The notes: generated by a model from the sequence alone, not told the origin. DNA of 64,000 nucleotides from Prorocentrum cordatum (GCA_963575745.1 CAUYUJ010005014.1:437411-501410); one strand, 5' to 3'; counted from the first letter of the stretch, positions 9,936-22,310 are shown. Numbers and translations are program-made.

Positions 9936-12556
9936 ACACAGGCTTTGGGACATTCCCGTCGCGCACGTCAGCAAATCGCTCCTATGCTTCCCGTCTGCGC
10001 CTCCCCTTGCCTCGATCCATGCTTTCTGCTTCGTCCGCAACTGTCCCAACCCCGAGGTTCCTTTCTCTTCTCCCCCCCATCCTTCCCCCATTCGCTCTCC
10101 TCGCCTCCTCCTGGTCAGCTGCCTTGATCCTCTCGTTCGTTCCTCCTCCTCCCGTCCTGCCCATACGATGCCTCGACTCCGTCCCCACGACCCTGGCCCC
10201 CCTCCGCCCGCGGTGCCCCGTGACGTCTTGTCCTGCGGTGCTCGCGCCCCTCCCTTGCGCGGCGAGAATTCGGACCCTGGTGGCCTACCTAGGCCAGGAG
10301 GACAGCGCGGTGGCCGCCGACGATCAGGCCAGGCCGCAGGCCACGGCAGCAGCGATTAGGAGAACCGCAGCACCAAGCGTGCGGGGAAAGGCCACGGCTA
10401 GGCAGGCGCGGTGGAAGAGCAAGGGGAGGAGGATGGCGAGAGGACAGCCCGGACCACGACGATGACCGGGAGGAAAGGAGCGGCGGCGAGCGGACGATGC
10501 CTGGGACGCGAGGTCGTGGCCTGACGAGTACGAGATTCCACTGCGATTGCCCGTGAGGCCACGGGACGGAAGCGATATGCCAGGACCGATTCTGGTGCGA
10601 TCGAGCTGCGCAGCAGCGGGGGCGGGGGCGGCGGGGCGGGGGAGGAGAGGGAGGGCGGAGAGCGGAGAGACGGAAGGCGGGGGAAGGCGGGCCCGTCCTC
10701 CCGAGGCAGGGCCAGGCCTGAGCCGAGCGGGGGCAGCATCCGCATCCCCCCTCCTCGGCCGGCGGTCGAAGGGACCGAGCGAGGCGGCCGCAGCATGCGG
10801 CACGGAGGGGCGCGCCCACCGCCACCTGCAGCCACTGCGCTTGCGTCGGGCACGCCCCTCCATGGGAGGAACCTCCCAGAACCTTCCGGGGACGATGCTC
10901 CCACCATGTCTGACCACCTTCCCGCAGGCTTGGGCTACCTGTGTCAGTCTTCGTCCAGAACCCGCCCGTGGGAGCGCACGCCCGACCTGTAGCACTGCGC
11001 AGCCTCGGGGGGCCCGCGCAGGGGGCCCATGGGCGTCCTCTCGCCTCCAGGAGAGGAGGGCGCGAGAGGGCCAGCACGCGGCGAGCGCGCCCGACGCCTC
11101 GAGAAGCCTGGGCTCTGGGCCGACGTCGGGCGTGTGCCTCCCACAGGAGGGATATTCCGAGATGGGCCACGAAGACGGTCTGGGGGCGACGTTCCTACTG
11201 TCGGGGGTGGACAGAACCCCCAACAGTGACACGTCGATTAGTGAATTGTCCGTTTTCGGTTCTCGAGAGGGCGCCGTGGCCGTTATTTTCCAGGCTTGCG
11301 CCCGCCAGGTTTGGGCCTCAGGTCGTTTTCACTAAACCACGTTTTACTAAAGGGGGGTCTGTCCATCCCCGATACTGTGTGTGAACATGTTTGAATGCGT
11401 GCTGGCCGTGTGTCGCTTGTCTTGCAAGATCCGCCCGTAGCAGGGCATGCCCGACCCAACTCTGGGCCTCCCAGATGGGACCGGAGCAACGGGAGCCGAA
11501 GGATCGCGCCGCATCGCCGATGCGGCTCGATGCGGAGCCTGATTCTCTGTGCAAGTTGACAGCGGTTCTCACGGTCACAACTCCGTCAAATCTTTTGTTT
11601 CCCTGCCCCTCCCAAGAAATCCGTGGCCTTGGTTTCTTTCAATACGGGGTCCCTGGAAGTTCCGTCCCTTTTCTCCAGGGCCAGTGTTTCATCCTGAATC
11701 GTTTATTGGCGGCCCCGGTTCCCAGCGAGGGCCCTTGGAGGCCGAAGACGGCGAAAAACATCAGTCTTGATGTTTTCATCACGTTGGAGGTCTTGGTCCC
11801 CATCCTCCCCCTCCCCCTCCTCCCTCTCCCCTCAAAGGAGAGAGACTGCATAACATAAGCTTTCGGAGGTCCGTTCGCGGAGTTCCGGGAGCTGCGCCAG
11901 GGGGGCTGCGCCAGGGGGGCCGAGGAATCCGATCCAGGAGCCCTCTGCGCGGAGCTCCGAGAGGTGATGCTCGTGCCCGTGCTCCTTCGTCTCGGCGGCC
12001 AGTCTGAAGGCGGAAGTGGGAGGGGGCGGGCCTTCTCAAGCCAAGAAGCCGTACGCTCAATGGCGCGTGGGCGAAGCAACGCGTTGCACTGTACTGCTGC
12101 TAGTGGCCATTGCCTCCGGCAAGGCGCGTGGACAGACGAATGCACGATTGGCACCGCGTCGGAGACGAGAGAAGGAAACCGCATCACGACTGACGCAGGA
12201 AAACGGCACGCCACATCACTGTAATGCAGTAGTGCGGGCCTTCTCAGAAGGCTCGGAAGTCCCACTGCCCTCCGAGAGGTGTCCCAAGCCTTCCCCGAGG
12301 ACACAGAGCACTTCTCAGAGGGCGCGAGGGCTTCTGAGAAGCCCCGCCGCCTCCTGAGAGGGCCGTCTCCTCCTCGCTCGCCGCCAATATTCTGCTCCCT
12401 CTCCTCCTGCTCCCTCGATGTTTTCCAGCACGCTGTCAAGGCCAATGCATGCAAGCCCTGCCCGGGGAACTGCCTGCGGGAGCGCGACTCTGTTGTCGCC
12501 GGCCCAGGGGCCTGCGAGCACCCAGGGTCCGAAAGTTCGTGCCTGTGCCGATGTTC
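9936..12556. other. GC-rich stretch without recognised gene
   Basis: Several long GC-rich open frames overlap on both strands (for example 10324-11232 minus and 10547-11335 plus). None has a domain or a bias favouring one frame, so I call no gene. Dispersed repeats seen are CAAGATCCGCC copies at 10944-10995 and 11413-11470, a half copy (11466-11548) of the fold-back element at 46.9 kb, and CCTTCTCAGAAGG-like motifs at 12238-12364. Confidence 0.45.
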
Positions 12557-13050
12557 TTGCTTCCCCCGAAGGGAGGTCCCCGATGCGGGCACTCGGGCCG
12601 CTATTCCTCGGCCGCCTCCCTCCTCCTCCTCCTCCTCCTCCTCCTCCTCCTCCTCCTCCTCCTCCTCCTCCTCCTCCTCCTCCTCCTCCTCCTACTGCTC
12701 CTCCTCCTCCTCCTCCCTCCTCCTCCTTCTCCTCCTCCTCCTCCTCCTCCTCCTCCTCCTCTCCTCCCCTCCTCCTCCTCCTCCTCCTCCTCCTCCTCCT
12801 CCTCCTCCTCCTCCTCCTCCTCCTCCTCCCTCCTCTCCTCCTCCTCCTCCTCCTCCTCCTCTCCGTCCTCCTGCTCCTTCTCCTTCTCCTCCTTCTCCTC
12901 CTCCCTGCTCCTTCTCCTGCTCTTCCTGCTCCTCTTCCTCCTCCTCCTCCTCCTCCTCCTCCTCCTCCTCCTCCTCCTACTCCTCCTCCTCCTCCTCCTC
13001 CTCCTCCTCCTCCTCCTCCTCCTCCTCCTCCTCGTCCTCATCTTCTTCCC
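12557..13050 (+). repeat. microsatellite-linked flank copy B and (CTC)n tract
   Basis: The flank at 12557-12610 (CCCCCGAAGGGAGGTCCCCG and following) runs into more than 430 bases of CTC-type polypyrimidine. The motif CCCCGAAGGGAGGTT reappears just after the tract at about 13065-13079, so the tract is bracketed by a short direct repeat. Confidence 0.85.
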
Positions 13051-13498
13051 ACTCGCTCCCTCTCCCCCCGAAGGGAGGTTCCCCCACCCCACCCTGCGGC
13101 CGGCAGGGCCCGCGCAGCTTCGCCCGCACCCGCGCGCCCCTGCGGCTGCTGGTGAGACCGATGCTCCCGCTGGAGCCCGGCACGCCGGGCACGTCGGAGC
13201 CTCGTGGGAACGCCGTCGTTCGACTACACTCAGGAGCATCCTTCGCCAGAGTGACCTTTGTCGGAAGTGGGAGCATGCACATTACCAGTGACGGGCTGGT
13301 TTTTCACTCCCAGGACGTTTTTGAGGGTCGGGGACGACGTCGGGGTGGTGTGGAGTATGCTTTTGTCCTCGTTTTCCCGGAGAAAGAATGAAGAATGTAT
13401 ACACCAAGATCCCCTATACACCAGGATCCGCTTTCCTGTGCGAGCTTCATTGCGGGGCCAGAAAATACGTCGATGTATAGCGCTCGGCTCCTTCCTGT
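13051..13498. other. no gene recognised
   Basis: GC-rich sequence. The segment 13240-13256 (CGCCAGAGTGACCTTTG) matches the left flank and terminus of the fold-back element at 42.9 kb. Confidence 0.4.
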
Positions 13499-13611
13499 GG
13501 TGCGGGCCCATTTGGGGCCCCTTGATCGCCGAACTCGGTGCGATAGTAGCGTCTTGCGCGCTTGGGTCTGGTTCCCCCGCGGCCCCCGAAAAGCCGCGCA
13601 CCAAAAGATCA
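13499..13611. mobile_element. MITE-like fold-back relic (same family as 42909-43020)
   Basis: The right end reads GCCGCGCACCAAAAGATCA. The interior GCGATAGTAGCGTCTTGCG and CCGCGGCCCCCGAAAAGCC aligns with the reverse complement of 42909-43020. The left terminus has diverged, so the inverted repeat is no longer perfect. Confidence 0.55.
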
Positions 13612-14569
13612 TTCTTACCCAGGATCACGCTTGCGTGTAGCCGAGTCGTCGTCGTCGTCGTTCTCGTTGTCATGTGTCGTATGTCGTATGTCGTATATCG
13701 TCGTCGTTGTCCTGTCGTTATCCCCTCAGATCCAGGCGACGAACCAACATCGTGATGGTCAGGTTTTGGGCGTCCTGGGCATCTGGAAGCGATTCCGCTG
13801 GCCCCAGGACCGACAAAAACGATTCAGGACAAAAAGCTTGCCTCGGGGAAAGGGTCGAGATCCCTGGGGCCCGCCGTCACGATAAAATCACGAGGTCGGA
13901 GGAGGAGGAGGAGGAGGAGGAGGAAGAGGAGGTCCTCGTCCGCCGACTCCCCGTCCTGCTGCTGCTCCTCATCATCATCCCTTACTTCCTCTGCCTCCTC
14001 CCCATCCTCCTCCCCCCATCATACACGATCCTCCCCGTCATCCTCACCCAGGACGGGGCGGGGAAAGAGAGGAAGATAGCATGGTATGATGAAGGGGGAG
14101 AGTGGCAAACGACAAAAACCGGGAAATTGGTGGAAGTGGTCGTGGAAGAGTCTATGCGGAAGTGAAGGCTAAAAAGAGAACCAGCATTGGTTCTGAGTGC
14201 AGAATCAAATCGGAAACATTCCAAGAAAGCAACGCGCTTGAAATGCACCTGTAACTTCAGCTCCAAGCAACAAATCACAAAACTCAAATCCCATGGCGAA
14301 ACAAACAGTGAGTGCAGAGCGGCATCCGAAGCACTCCAAGAAAGACTTGCGCCTGAAGTGCACCTGTAACTTCGGATCCACGCATCGGCAGATGGGGCCG
14401 CAGACCATCGAGTGGGCCGAGCCTCGAACTCACCCCGCAAAGACATCATGACCGCAAAAGATCTCCTTGCATCGATCGCCAGATGGGGCCACGGCGACTG
14501 CCATGAGCCAATGTGCGGGCACGCCCTGCCGCAGGTGCACTGCGCCCGCTCGGCGATGGTGGGGCTGGC
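13612..14569. other. simple-sequence patches and a 115-bp duplication
   Basis: GTC/GTATGTC-type simple sequence lies at 13645-13715 and GGA repeats at 13897-13932. A 115-bp tandem duplication with marker GAGTGCAG at about 14195 and 14310 shares TCCAAGAAAG and TGCACCTGTAACTTC (14195-14385). No gene is recognised. Confidence 0.45.
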
Positions 14570-15250
14570 CCTGGCGACCCTGCTGCAGCCGCCTCTTGGC
14601 GGCCGCTCCCTTCGAGGTACGCAGTGTTCAAGATCGAGCACACGAAGATGGTGATGTCCAGGGAAGCTTGCGGCGCCCTCCCCATGCTGGGCAGCACCCC
14701 CGTGGACACGTCCTCGATCACCTTGCCGTGGTCTGGGTGAACTGGTGTTGCGGGCCTCCTCCGGGGCCGGCGGTCGCAGGCGGTTGGCACTGATCATGAA
14801 GCAGGCCGTGTTGGCGCTCAGCAGCGCGAGGGCCGCGAAGAGCGCCCTCTCCAAGCCCTCGCCCTACACCGCAGCCGGCAGGGTCACGCGGCGCGGCCGC
14901 CGCGGCGTGGGCGCCCGCGGCGGCAGCGGTGGCCACGGCGGGCTGGAGGCCGGGGGACGCCTGTGGGCCGCCGCAGCTCGCGCGAAGCGCCGGCGGCGCC
15001 CTGAGCGCTTTGCGGCGCCCTTGACGCTGGCAGCGCCTGGGGCGCCTGCGGCGCCCGCGGCGCGGCGCCCCCAGCGAGAATTCGAAGACCGCCCAGGCGC
15101 CACGCCGTCGTCGACGATGCCGGCGCAAGCCGAGAAGCCAGCTTCGCGCGTCGAGTCCAGGTCCAGGCCGTCCCTGCGCATGCACTCGTCCAGGCCCAGG
15201 ACCCCCCCGGCCCCATCGCGGCCGAGGAAGAGTAGATGCACGCGTCTGCC
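14570..15250 (-). pseudogene. possible exons of an unidentified host gene
   Basis: Three minus-strand segments look more protein-like than their surroundings. About 15240-15110 reads LGLDECMRRDGLDLDSTREA. About 14863-14757 follows a TAG|G acceptor-like site and reads ERALFAALALLSANTACFMI, a hydrophobic stretch. About 14755-14640 reads DHGKVIEDVSTGVLPSMG, then LDITIFVCSILNTAYLEG. The second and third segments are adjacent but in different frames, which needs either a one-base indel (pseudogene) or a very short splice. I recognise no family. The alternative is chance open frame in GC-rich DNA. Confidence 0.35.
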
Positions 15251-15414
15251 TCCCGCCGCCCGTGCTAGCACGGCACGGATCGAACAGCACGGGCCGAAAA
15301 GTGATTGGAACGCAGACCCCACGCCGAGGCCACGGTGTTGGTTGCCTCGCACGCGGGGCCTTGGGTCGGGGGTGGGGTGGTCCGGATATGGCCTTGGGTC
15401 AGCGGGTTACGGTC

Positions 15415-15426
15415 ACACACACTCAA

Positions 15427-15486
<60 letters not shown>

Positions 15487-15560
15487 TTCAGGCGATCTCA
15501 GCCTTGCGCGCGGCGACGAGGCGGAGCAAACCGAGCAAGCGGCACGGAACTAGCGCGCGC

Positions 15561-15603
<43 letters not shown>

Positions 15604-15640
15604 GCCCACGCCCACGCCCACACGCACACGGACACCCACA
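15415..15640. repeat. (CA)n microsatellites
   Basis: Two CA tracts (15415-15484 and 15563-15600), the second running into (CCCACG)-like sequence, separated by about 80 unique bases. Confidence 0.95.
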
Positions 15641-15699
15641 CCCTTGGTCTTTATTATTATATACCCCCACCTACCTCGTATTCCGGCAGATAGCAACCC

Positions 15700-16440
15700 G
15701 ATCCGGGACCTCCCATCCGGACTGTAAAAAATCAATACAAAGTGGCCGTTTTCCTTCTCAACATCCTCTTTCTTGTCGTCGACGATGCGAAAAGCGTGGC
15801 AGGAATAGGACGCGGCGCACATCGCGCGCGGCAGTCAATCTGGGCCCGCCCATCCTGACTGTAAAAAATCAATACGAAGTCTCCGTTTTTTCTTCTCAGC
15901 ATGGCCTGCCTTGTCGCCGACGGTGCGAAATATGTGGCAACAATGGGACGCGGCGCACATATGGGACGCGGCGCACATCGCGCGCGGCCGTCAATCCGGG
16001 CCCGCCCATCCTGACTGTAAAAAATCAATACAAAGTCTCCGTTTTCTCCTCTCAGCATGGACTGCCTTGTCGCCGACGGTGCGAAATATGTGGCAGGAAA
16101 GGGACGCGGCGCACATCGCGCGCGGACGTCCATGCGGGCTGCGGGCCCTCCCATCCTGATTGTAAAAATCAATACAGAGTTGCCGTTTTTCCTTTCATCA
16201 TGGCTTGTCTTGTCGTCGACGATGCGAAATGCATGGCAGGAATGGGGCGCGGCGCACATCGCGCGCGGACTTCTGGGGCAACCCCAAGGCGGGAGGGGCC
16301 ACCTTACTTGTCAGAAGCAATGCCATGCTGATTTTCCCTGCCCACATAGCTGTTTTTGTCGTCCACCCCGCAAAAGTGCATGGCAAGAATTGGGCGCGGC
16401 ACACCCCCCTCCCCCCCCGCTCGAAGTGAATGAAATGACC
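15700..16440. repeat. ~140-bp tandem satellite
   Basis: Four clear units with CCATCCTGACTGTAAAAAAT, CAATACAAAGT, CGTTTT.CTTCTCA, CTTGTCG.CGACG.TGCGAAA and GGGACGCGGCGCACATCGCG start near 15705, 15844, 16003 and 16146. A degenerate fifth lies at 16321-16420. Unit 2 has an internal 18-bp duplication (ATGGGACGCGGCGCACAT). A further copy lies at 17060-17200, beyond the ACT tract. Confidence 0.85.
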
Positions 16441-16584
16441 TTCTCGCTTGGGCGCCGAGCGAAATTTTCTCAAAGTTGCGCTCCCGCTTTGGCTCGGCGC
16501 ACGTTTTTAGCTCGCCAATTCATTGGGCGCCGGGGCGTTCCAGGAGGCCCTGGGGTGACGAATGCCTGGGAGGTTTTTGCTTGT

Positions 16585-16688
16585 TCAGGCTCTTGGAGGG
16601 CCTCCTGAGGCTCCCCGCGGTTTCTTGGCGCTACGGCCGTCTGGAGGCCATCTTGGGCGTCTTGGAACGATCTTTCGGCGACTCAGGG
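16585..16688 (+). repeat. short ~11-bp repeat cluster
   Basis: A few copies of the TCTTGG-type motif just before the ACT tract. Confidence 0.5.
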
Positions 16689-17007
<319 letters not shown>

Positions 17008-18240
17008 CACTACGCGCCAGCACCCAGTTGCGCCAGCATTGTTTCTTATGTTGTGGGAGGGCGGAACGTGTCCGTTGTTCCTTTCAACATGGCCAGTCTT
17101 GTCGTCGACGATGCGAAATGCGTGGCGGGAATGGGACGCGGCGCACATCCCGCGCGGACGTCAATGCGGTGTCCTGGGGTATCCTCCACTCGCACTGAAA
17201 TGCCCGCGCAGCCCCCAGTTGTGCCATCACTGCTTCTTATGTTGTGGGTGGGCGGGTGGGAATGGGCATGCCATGCTTGACTCGGTCGAGCTGGCTAGCT
17301 TGACCCGCACCCACACCCACACCCACACCCACACGCACGCAAACACACGCACGCAAACACAACACGCGCGCGCACGACGCGAGCCACGCCGCCAGAGGTC
17401 CAGCCCGCTGGACGCCCCCAGCCCTCGGCTCTTCGAGGGCGCCGGCGGCCTCCTGGGCTGCTCCGGGCGCACGCTGTCTTGCCGCGGGGAGACGCAGCAG
17501 CCTCGGCCGGCCGCCGACGACGAGGAGTAGGAGGACGACGACGAGGAGGAGGAGGAGGAGGAAGGGCGGAAAAGGAGGAGAATTTTGTAGGACAAGGAGG
17601 AGGCGGACGAGGTTGAAGGACGAGGAGGACGAGGACGAGGACGAAGGACGAAGAGGACGAGGAGGACAAGGACGAGGACAAGGAGGAGGAAGAGCGAGGA
17701 CGAGGACCACGAGGACGAGGATGAAGGACGAGGAGCGACGTAGGAGGACGAGCATGGGCGGAGGAAGAGGAGGAGGGGCGAGGAGCAGGAGGAAGGGAGG
17801 GGCGAGGGGGGAGGGGGGAGGAGGGAGGACGATTTGGGGGCCTCTTGGGACCCCCGTGGCCTGTTTTACGGCCCTCCTGCATCCGAAGAGTTCGCGCCAG
17901 AACACGCGCGCGCTAAGCTTTAAAGGGCATTACAGCATTGAACGGTGAGGGACCTGAGGACACACCACGTCGTGCCACGGGTTACGGTGGCGGATCTGAA
18001 TTGAGATTGCCATGATTGGGTTGAGCTCAATTGTTGACGCTTCGCGAATCCCCACCAGTTGTCCCTGGCATGTGCATACGCCACTGCGGCCAATTTACAT
18101 CGTACCGCGCCCCGGACGTTGTGCCCGCTCCCTGTCCCTCGCCTTGGAGCCGCGAACCAAAAAAGAATCCCCACCAGCCCATCCAGAAACGATGCCCAGA
18201 GGAATAGCCTGCATCAGGATAGTGGGCAGCACACAGAGGA
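17008..18240. other. satellite copy, purine tract and degenerate fold-back
   Basis: 17060-17200 is one unit of the ~140-bp satellite. 17305-17375 is (CACACC)n-like. 17520-17830 is purine-rich (GGA, GAC). 17990-18240 holds GAATCCCCACCAG twice (18046 and 18167) and, at 18149-18171, a diverged end of the 42.9-kb fold-back family (AGCCGCGAACCAAAA). No gene is recognised. Confidence 0.55.
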
Positions 18241-19190
18241 AGCCATTATGAGACATCTTGGGATATCTTGAGCCATCTTGGAGGTCATCTTGGGCTCTCC
18301 CAGGCTCTCTTGGAGTCATCTTAATCAGTGCTCCACCCCAAGAGGCCAACATGTGGCTAAAACCTTCGTGAAATCAATGATTTGGCATTCTCGCCCGGGC
18401 CTCTTGGAGCATCTTTGGTGCCTCTCGGGGGTCTCTTGGGGCCTCTTGGGGGTCTCTTGGGGGCCTCTTGGGGGCCTCTTGGGGGCCTCTTGGAGCCATC
18501 TTGGGGCCATCTCGGGACCTCTTGGGGCCTCCTGGTCGCTTCTTGGGGCCATCTTGGAGGAGATCAATCAAACAAGAGGGAGCATCAATGAGCGTCCCCC
18601 CCCAGGATGCCAAAATGGGGCCAAAACTTTGTAAAACCAATGAGGTTGACTTCCTCGCCGAGGCCGTTTTGGCATTCTCGCCGAGGCCGTTTGGAGCATC
18701 TTGTGTGCCTCTCGGGGGTCTCTTGGGGCCTCTTGGGGGTCTCTTGGGGGCCTCCTGGGGGCCTCTTGGGGGCCTCTTGGGGCCATCTTGGGGCCATCCT
18801 GGGACCTCTTGGGACCTCCTGGTCGCTTATTGGGGCCATCTTGAAGGAGATCGATCAAACAAGAGGGGAGCAGTAACTAGCGCCCCCCCCCAGGAGGCCA
18901 AAATAGGGCCAAAACCTTAGTGAGACCAATGATTTGGGCTTCCTCGCCGAGGCCGTTTTGGCATTCTCGCCGAGGCCGTTTGGAGCATCTTGGGTGCCTC
19001 TCGGGGGTCTCTTGGGGCCTCTTGGGGGTCTCTTGGGAGCCTCCTGGGCGCTTCTTGGGGCCATCTTGGAGGAGATCGATCAAACAAGAGGGGAGCGTCA
19101 ATTAGGGCCCCCCCCCCAGGAGGCCAAAATGGGGCCAATACCCTAGTAAAATCAATGATGTTGGCTTTCTCGCCGAGGCCGTTTGGGACG
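18241..19190 (+). repeat. higher-order repeat built on the ~11-bp motif
   Basis: Roughly 3.5 units of 225-290 bp. Each combines an 11-bp array (TCTTGGGGGCC) with a conserved box: GGAGGAGATCRATCAAACAA, then CCCCAGGAGGCCAAAATGG, then AAATCAATGATKTKGGC, then TTCTCGCCGAGGCCGTTT. Box copies lie near 18318, 18601, 18890 and 19115. Confidence 0.85.
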
Positions 19191-19439
19191 CCCTGACGAC
19201 TCGCGACCCCCCCCCCCCCTCCAGGTCCATGGGGAGGGGGTAGGGGGAGGGGTAAACCCTTCCCCGAAGGGGAAGTAGGAGGGGTGGAAGAGGAAACTCC
19301 CTAAACCACCGACGCCCAGAGGGCTGGTGGGATTTCGTTCCCCCTGAACAGCGAATGCTGCAGGGGTCCTCGGTTTTTTTCAAAGGCGCGCGCATGGTTC
19401 AACGGGCGAGTAGGCTGCGGTGTGCTTAGCGGAACCTAC

Positions 19440-20060
19440 AGCAGACCCAATGAGCTAACAGACGGACAGTTTGATGTTGCTCGCCGGGTGGGCCATGAAA
19501 CAATTTGATTGTCGGCGAGGTGCCTCGCGCAGCTCTTGGGGCAACGCATGGCAGATCTGGGTTGCCTGGCATCATTTAGTTCCATCCTTTCTACAGTACT
19601 CACAGCAGACCCAGTGGGCCAACACACGATGTCTTTGCCCATGTGGTGCGTGGCGTAGCCTATGGCCTATGGCGCAACCTCTGGAAGACCCACCGTGGCA
19701 ACGGACCATGTGGCCGTGCGCGGGATATCTTGCGCAACGCAGACCCACCGGGCACACGGACGACTTGGTTGCCCTCGTTGGCGCAACCTCTGGCGCAGTC
19801 TATGGCAGATCCGTTGGGCCAATGGGCGATTTGGCTGCTTGCGGGGTGCCTGACGCAATCCGCGGGGCAATCGGTGGCAGCCTCATCAGGGCAATGAACA
19901 ATTTGGGTGCCCGCGGGGGGCCTGACATAGCGCATGACGCAATTTATGTATGGCAGACCCACTTGGCCAATCCGCGGGGTGCTTGGCAATATCATTGGCG
20001 CAGGACGAGTTGGTTGTCTGCGGTGTGTCTAGCACAACCTATGGCGGAATACCTATGTGT
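19440..20060. repeat. ~60-75-bp degenerate tandem repeat, locus 1
   Basis: Units carry GGCGCAACCTATGGCAGACC, then GGGCCAACGGACGA, then GCCCGCGGGGTGCCTG. The same family forms 22385-22910. Spacing varies from 59 to 75 bp, so the array is old or rearranged. Confidence 0.7.
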
Positions 20061-20069
20061 ATATAAATA

Positions 20070-20400
20070 TGTATATGTGCACAGACATGCATACATGCAT
20101 ACATACATACGTACATGTATACACACATACATACATGCATGCATACATACATACATACATACATGCATACATACATAAATACATGCATACATACATACAC
20201 ACATACATACATACATACATGCATGCATGCATGCATACATACATACATACATACATACATACATACATGCATACATACATACAGACAGACACACACACAT
20301 ACGTACATACATACATACATACATACATACATACATACATACATACATACATACATACATACATACACGTACATACATACATACTTGCATACACCTACAT
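20070..20400. repeat. (CATA)n microsatellite
   Basis: CATA/CATG tetramers with a short (CAGA)(CA) interruption near 20280. Confidence 0.97.
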
Positions 20401-21185
20401 AGATGTATGTCTATATATCCACACAAGACGTGCGGGCTCGCTGCGTTTCGCCTCAAACCTTGGTCATACGTCCAGGCACTGCGGGCGACTGCCGAGAATC
20501 TCATCGGTGCGGAACAGTCATGGCCAGGAAGGGGGTGCGGGTCACTGGCTGGGGGGGGAGGCCACGGGCACGTTCATGCCATAGGGGGAAACGATTGGTT
20601 GCCACCAGGGCGAAGGTGAGGACCCCGAAACCACGGTAAGCTATTACCCCACCTGGTGTGACGGCTATGGCGTCGAGGGGGTGTACGTCATGACCGCGAA
20701 TTGGGTGAAGTTCGTCGCGAAGCGGGGTTTGAAAGGTGGCCGCGAAGCCGATGACCAGGAACACGCCCATGAGATGATTGCGAGGGGGGGGATGGTCATG
20801 ATGCGAGAGGGGTTCCAGTCATGACCTCATGCAGGGCATGGCATCGGCATGGGGCGGGCATCATGACTGGAAAGGAGCTGTCAGCAATGCGGAAACGGGA
20901 GGGGGTCATAGAGGTGATCAGGAGGGGGCGAGGGTGGTAAACGCGAGATGGTTCTTGGCGAGGAAAGCGGGGGGGCCCACGCATACACCGTTAGGAGGGC
21001 AAACCGCATGACAGCGATGGGGGGTCGAGTTCACGCCGGCTTAGCTTTTCACAGGTTAGCGAAGAAACTGTTGGCCGGGAAAGAAAAGGCGGCTCACGCA
21101 TGAGAGGAACATGCGCCCACCCTCGATGCACACGCACACTCAAACACGCACGCACGCACACACGCACAGACGCACACGAAAAAAT
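20401..21185. other. no gene recognised
   Basis: Moderately GC-rich unique sequence with several short ATGACC- and CATGAC-type motifs. 21110-21185 is CACG-rich simple sequence. Confidence 0.4.
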
Positions 21186-21375
21186 GCATGGTTTTAGTTT
21201 CCCGGGGCCTTCCAGGGAAGGCTCTAGGGGTTCTCTTGGGACGTCGATCGGGCTCTTGGTCCATCGTGGGAGTCGCTGCAACGCTTCCGGGACTTCCGCG
21301 GCGCCCAGTAGAAGGCGGGCGGCTGGCCAGGGAAGCCCGGGGGGCCGTCCGAACGGCACCCCGGGGGCGCCCCTG
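21186..21375 (+). repeat. ~190-bp duplicated segment, copy 1
   Basis: This aligns with 22137-22310 (GGTCCATCGTGGGA, GAAGGCGG, GGCCAGGGA, GGCCGTCCGAA). The copies are direct repeats about 950 bp apart, separated by a GGA tract and an 11-bp cluster. Confidence 0.75.
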
Positions 21376-21415
21376 ACGTTTCTCCCGTTGCGCAGGGGGC
21401 CGAGGATGAGATGGA

Positions 21416-21546
21416 GGAACAAAGAAGACGAGAAGGAGGAGGAGCAGGAGGAGCAGGAGGAGGAGGAGGAGGAGGAGGAGGAAAGGGCAGAGGAGGGCGA
21501 GAAGGAGGAGGAGGGCGAGAAGGAGGAGGAGGGCGAGGAGGAGGAG

Positions 21547-21600
<54 letters not shown>

Positions 21601-21745
21601 GAGGAGGAGGAGGAGGAGGAGGAGGAGGAGAGGAGGAGAGGAGGAGAGGGAGGGGGAGGAAAAGGGCGAGGAGGAGAAGGGAAAGGAAGAGGAGGAAGAG
21701 GAGGAGAAAGAGGAGAACGTGGAGAAGGAGGAAGAGGATGAACGC
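21416..21745. repeat. (GGA/GAC)n polypurine tract
   Basis: Purine-rich tract of GGA with an inner (GAGGAC)n block. Confidence 0.95.
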
Positions 21746-21779
21746 CGTCACATGTCACGCAAGTCGACCTCCCGTATCG

Positions 21780-22310
21780 ACGAGCCCGCGTGGACCTGAG
21801 CTGGGTAGTCTTGGGGCCTCCTGCGGGCATCTTGGGGGCCCTTTTACCATCGGGAGCATCTTTTTGTTTTTTCGGGCGCCTCCTGGGCGCGTTTTGGGGC
21901 AGAAGGGTCGACGTGTCTGTTCATGTTCCCACTCTTGGGCCCTTTTGAGGGCCCCCCTGGGCACTTTTGGGCGCCTCTTGGGCGGTCTTGGAGCCTTCCT
22001 GGGCCGTCTTGGGGGCCTCTTCGGTCGTCTTGTGACAACTTGTGGTTCTCTCGGGGGCCTCTTGGGCTATCTTGGAGCGCGGGAAGCTTGAGAAGGCGAG
22101 AAGCCCAAAAATATTGAAACACACACAGTGGAAATACATGACTCTCGAGGCTCTCTGGGGAAGGCTTTTGGGGCTCTTGGGAGGTCTCTCGGGCTCCTGG
22201 TCCATCGTGGGAATCGTTGCGAAGCTTTTGGGGCCTCCGCGGCGTCCAGAAGAAGGCGGTCGGCTAGCCAGGGAGGCCCGGGAGGCCGTCCGAAAGGTGC
22301 CCCAGGGCAG
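21780..22310 (+). repeat. ~11-bp cluster with composite boxes and duplicated segment
   Basis: An 11-bp array with the GTTCATGTTCCC box at 21908-21935 and the GGAGCGCGGGAAGC box at 22073-22145, in the same order as at 72-225 and 28803-29062. The second copy of the ~190-bp duplicated segment follows at 22137-22310. Confidence 0.7.

Noticed and set aside
8957-10465. 502-codon plus-strand open frame
   Set aside because: It runs through an 11-bp repeat cluster and a GGA microsatellite (poly-Gly/Glu), and the opposite strand is equally open.
10324-11232. 302-codon minus-strand gene
   Set aside because: Overlaps equally long plus-strand frames in GC-rich DNA with dispersed repeats. No domain, signal or splice evidence favours it.
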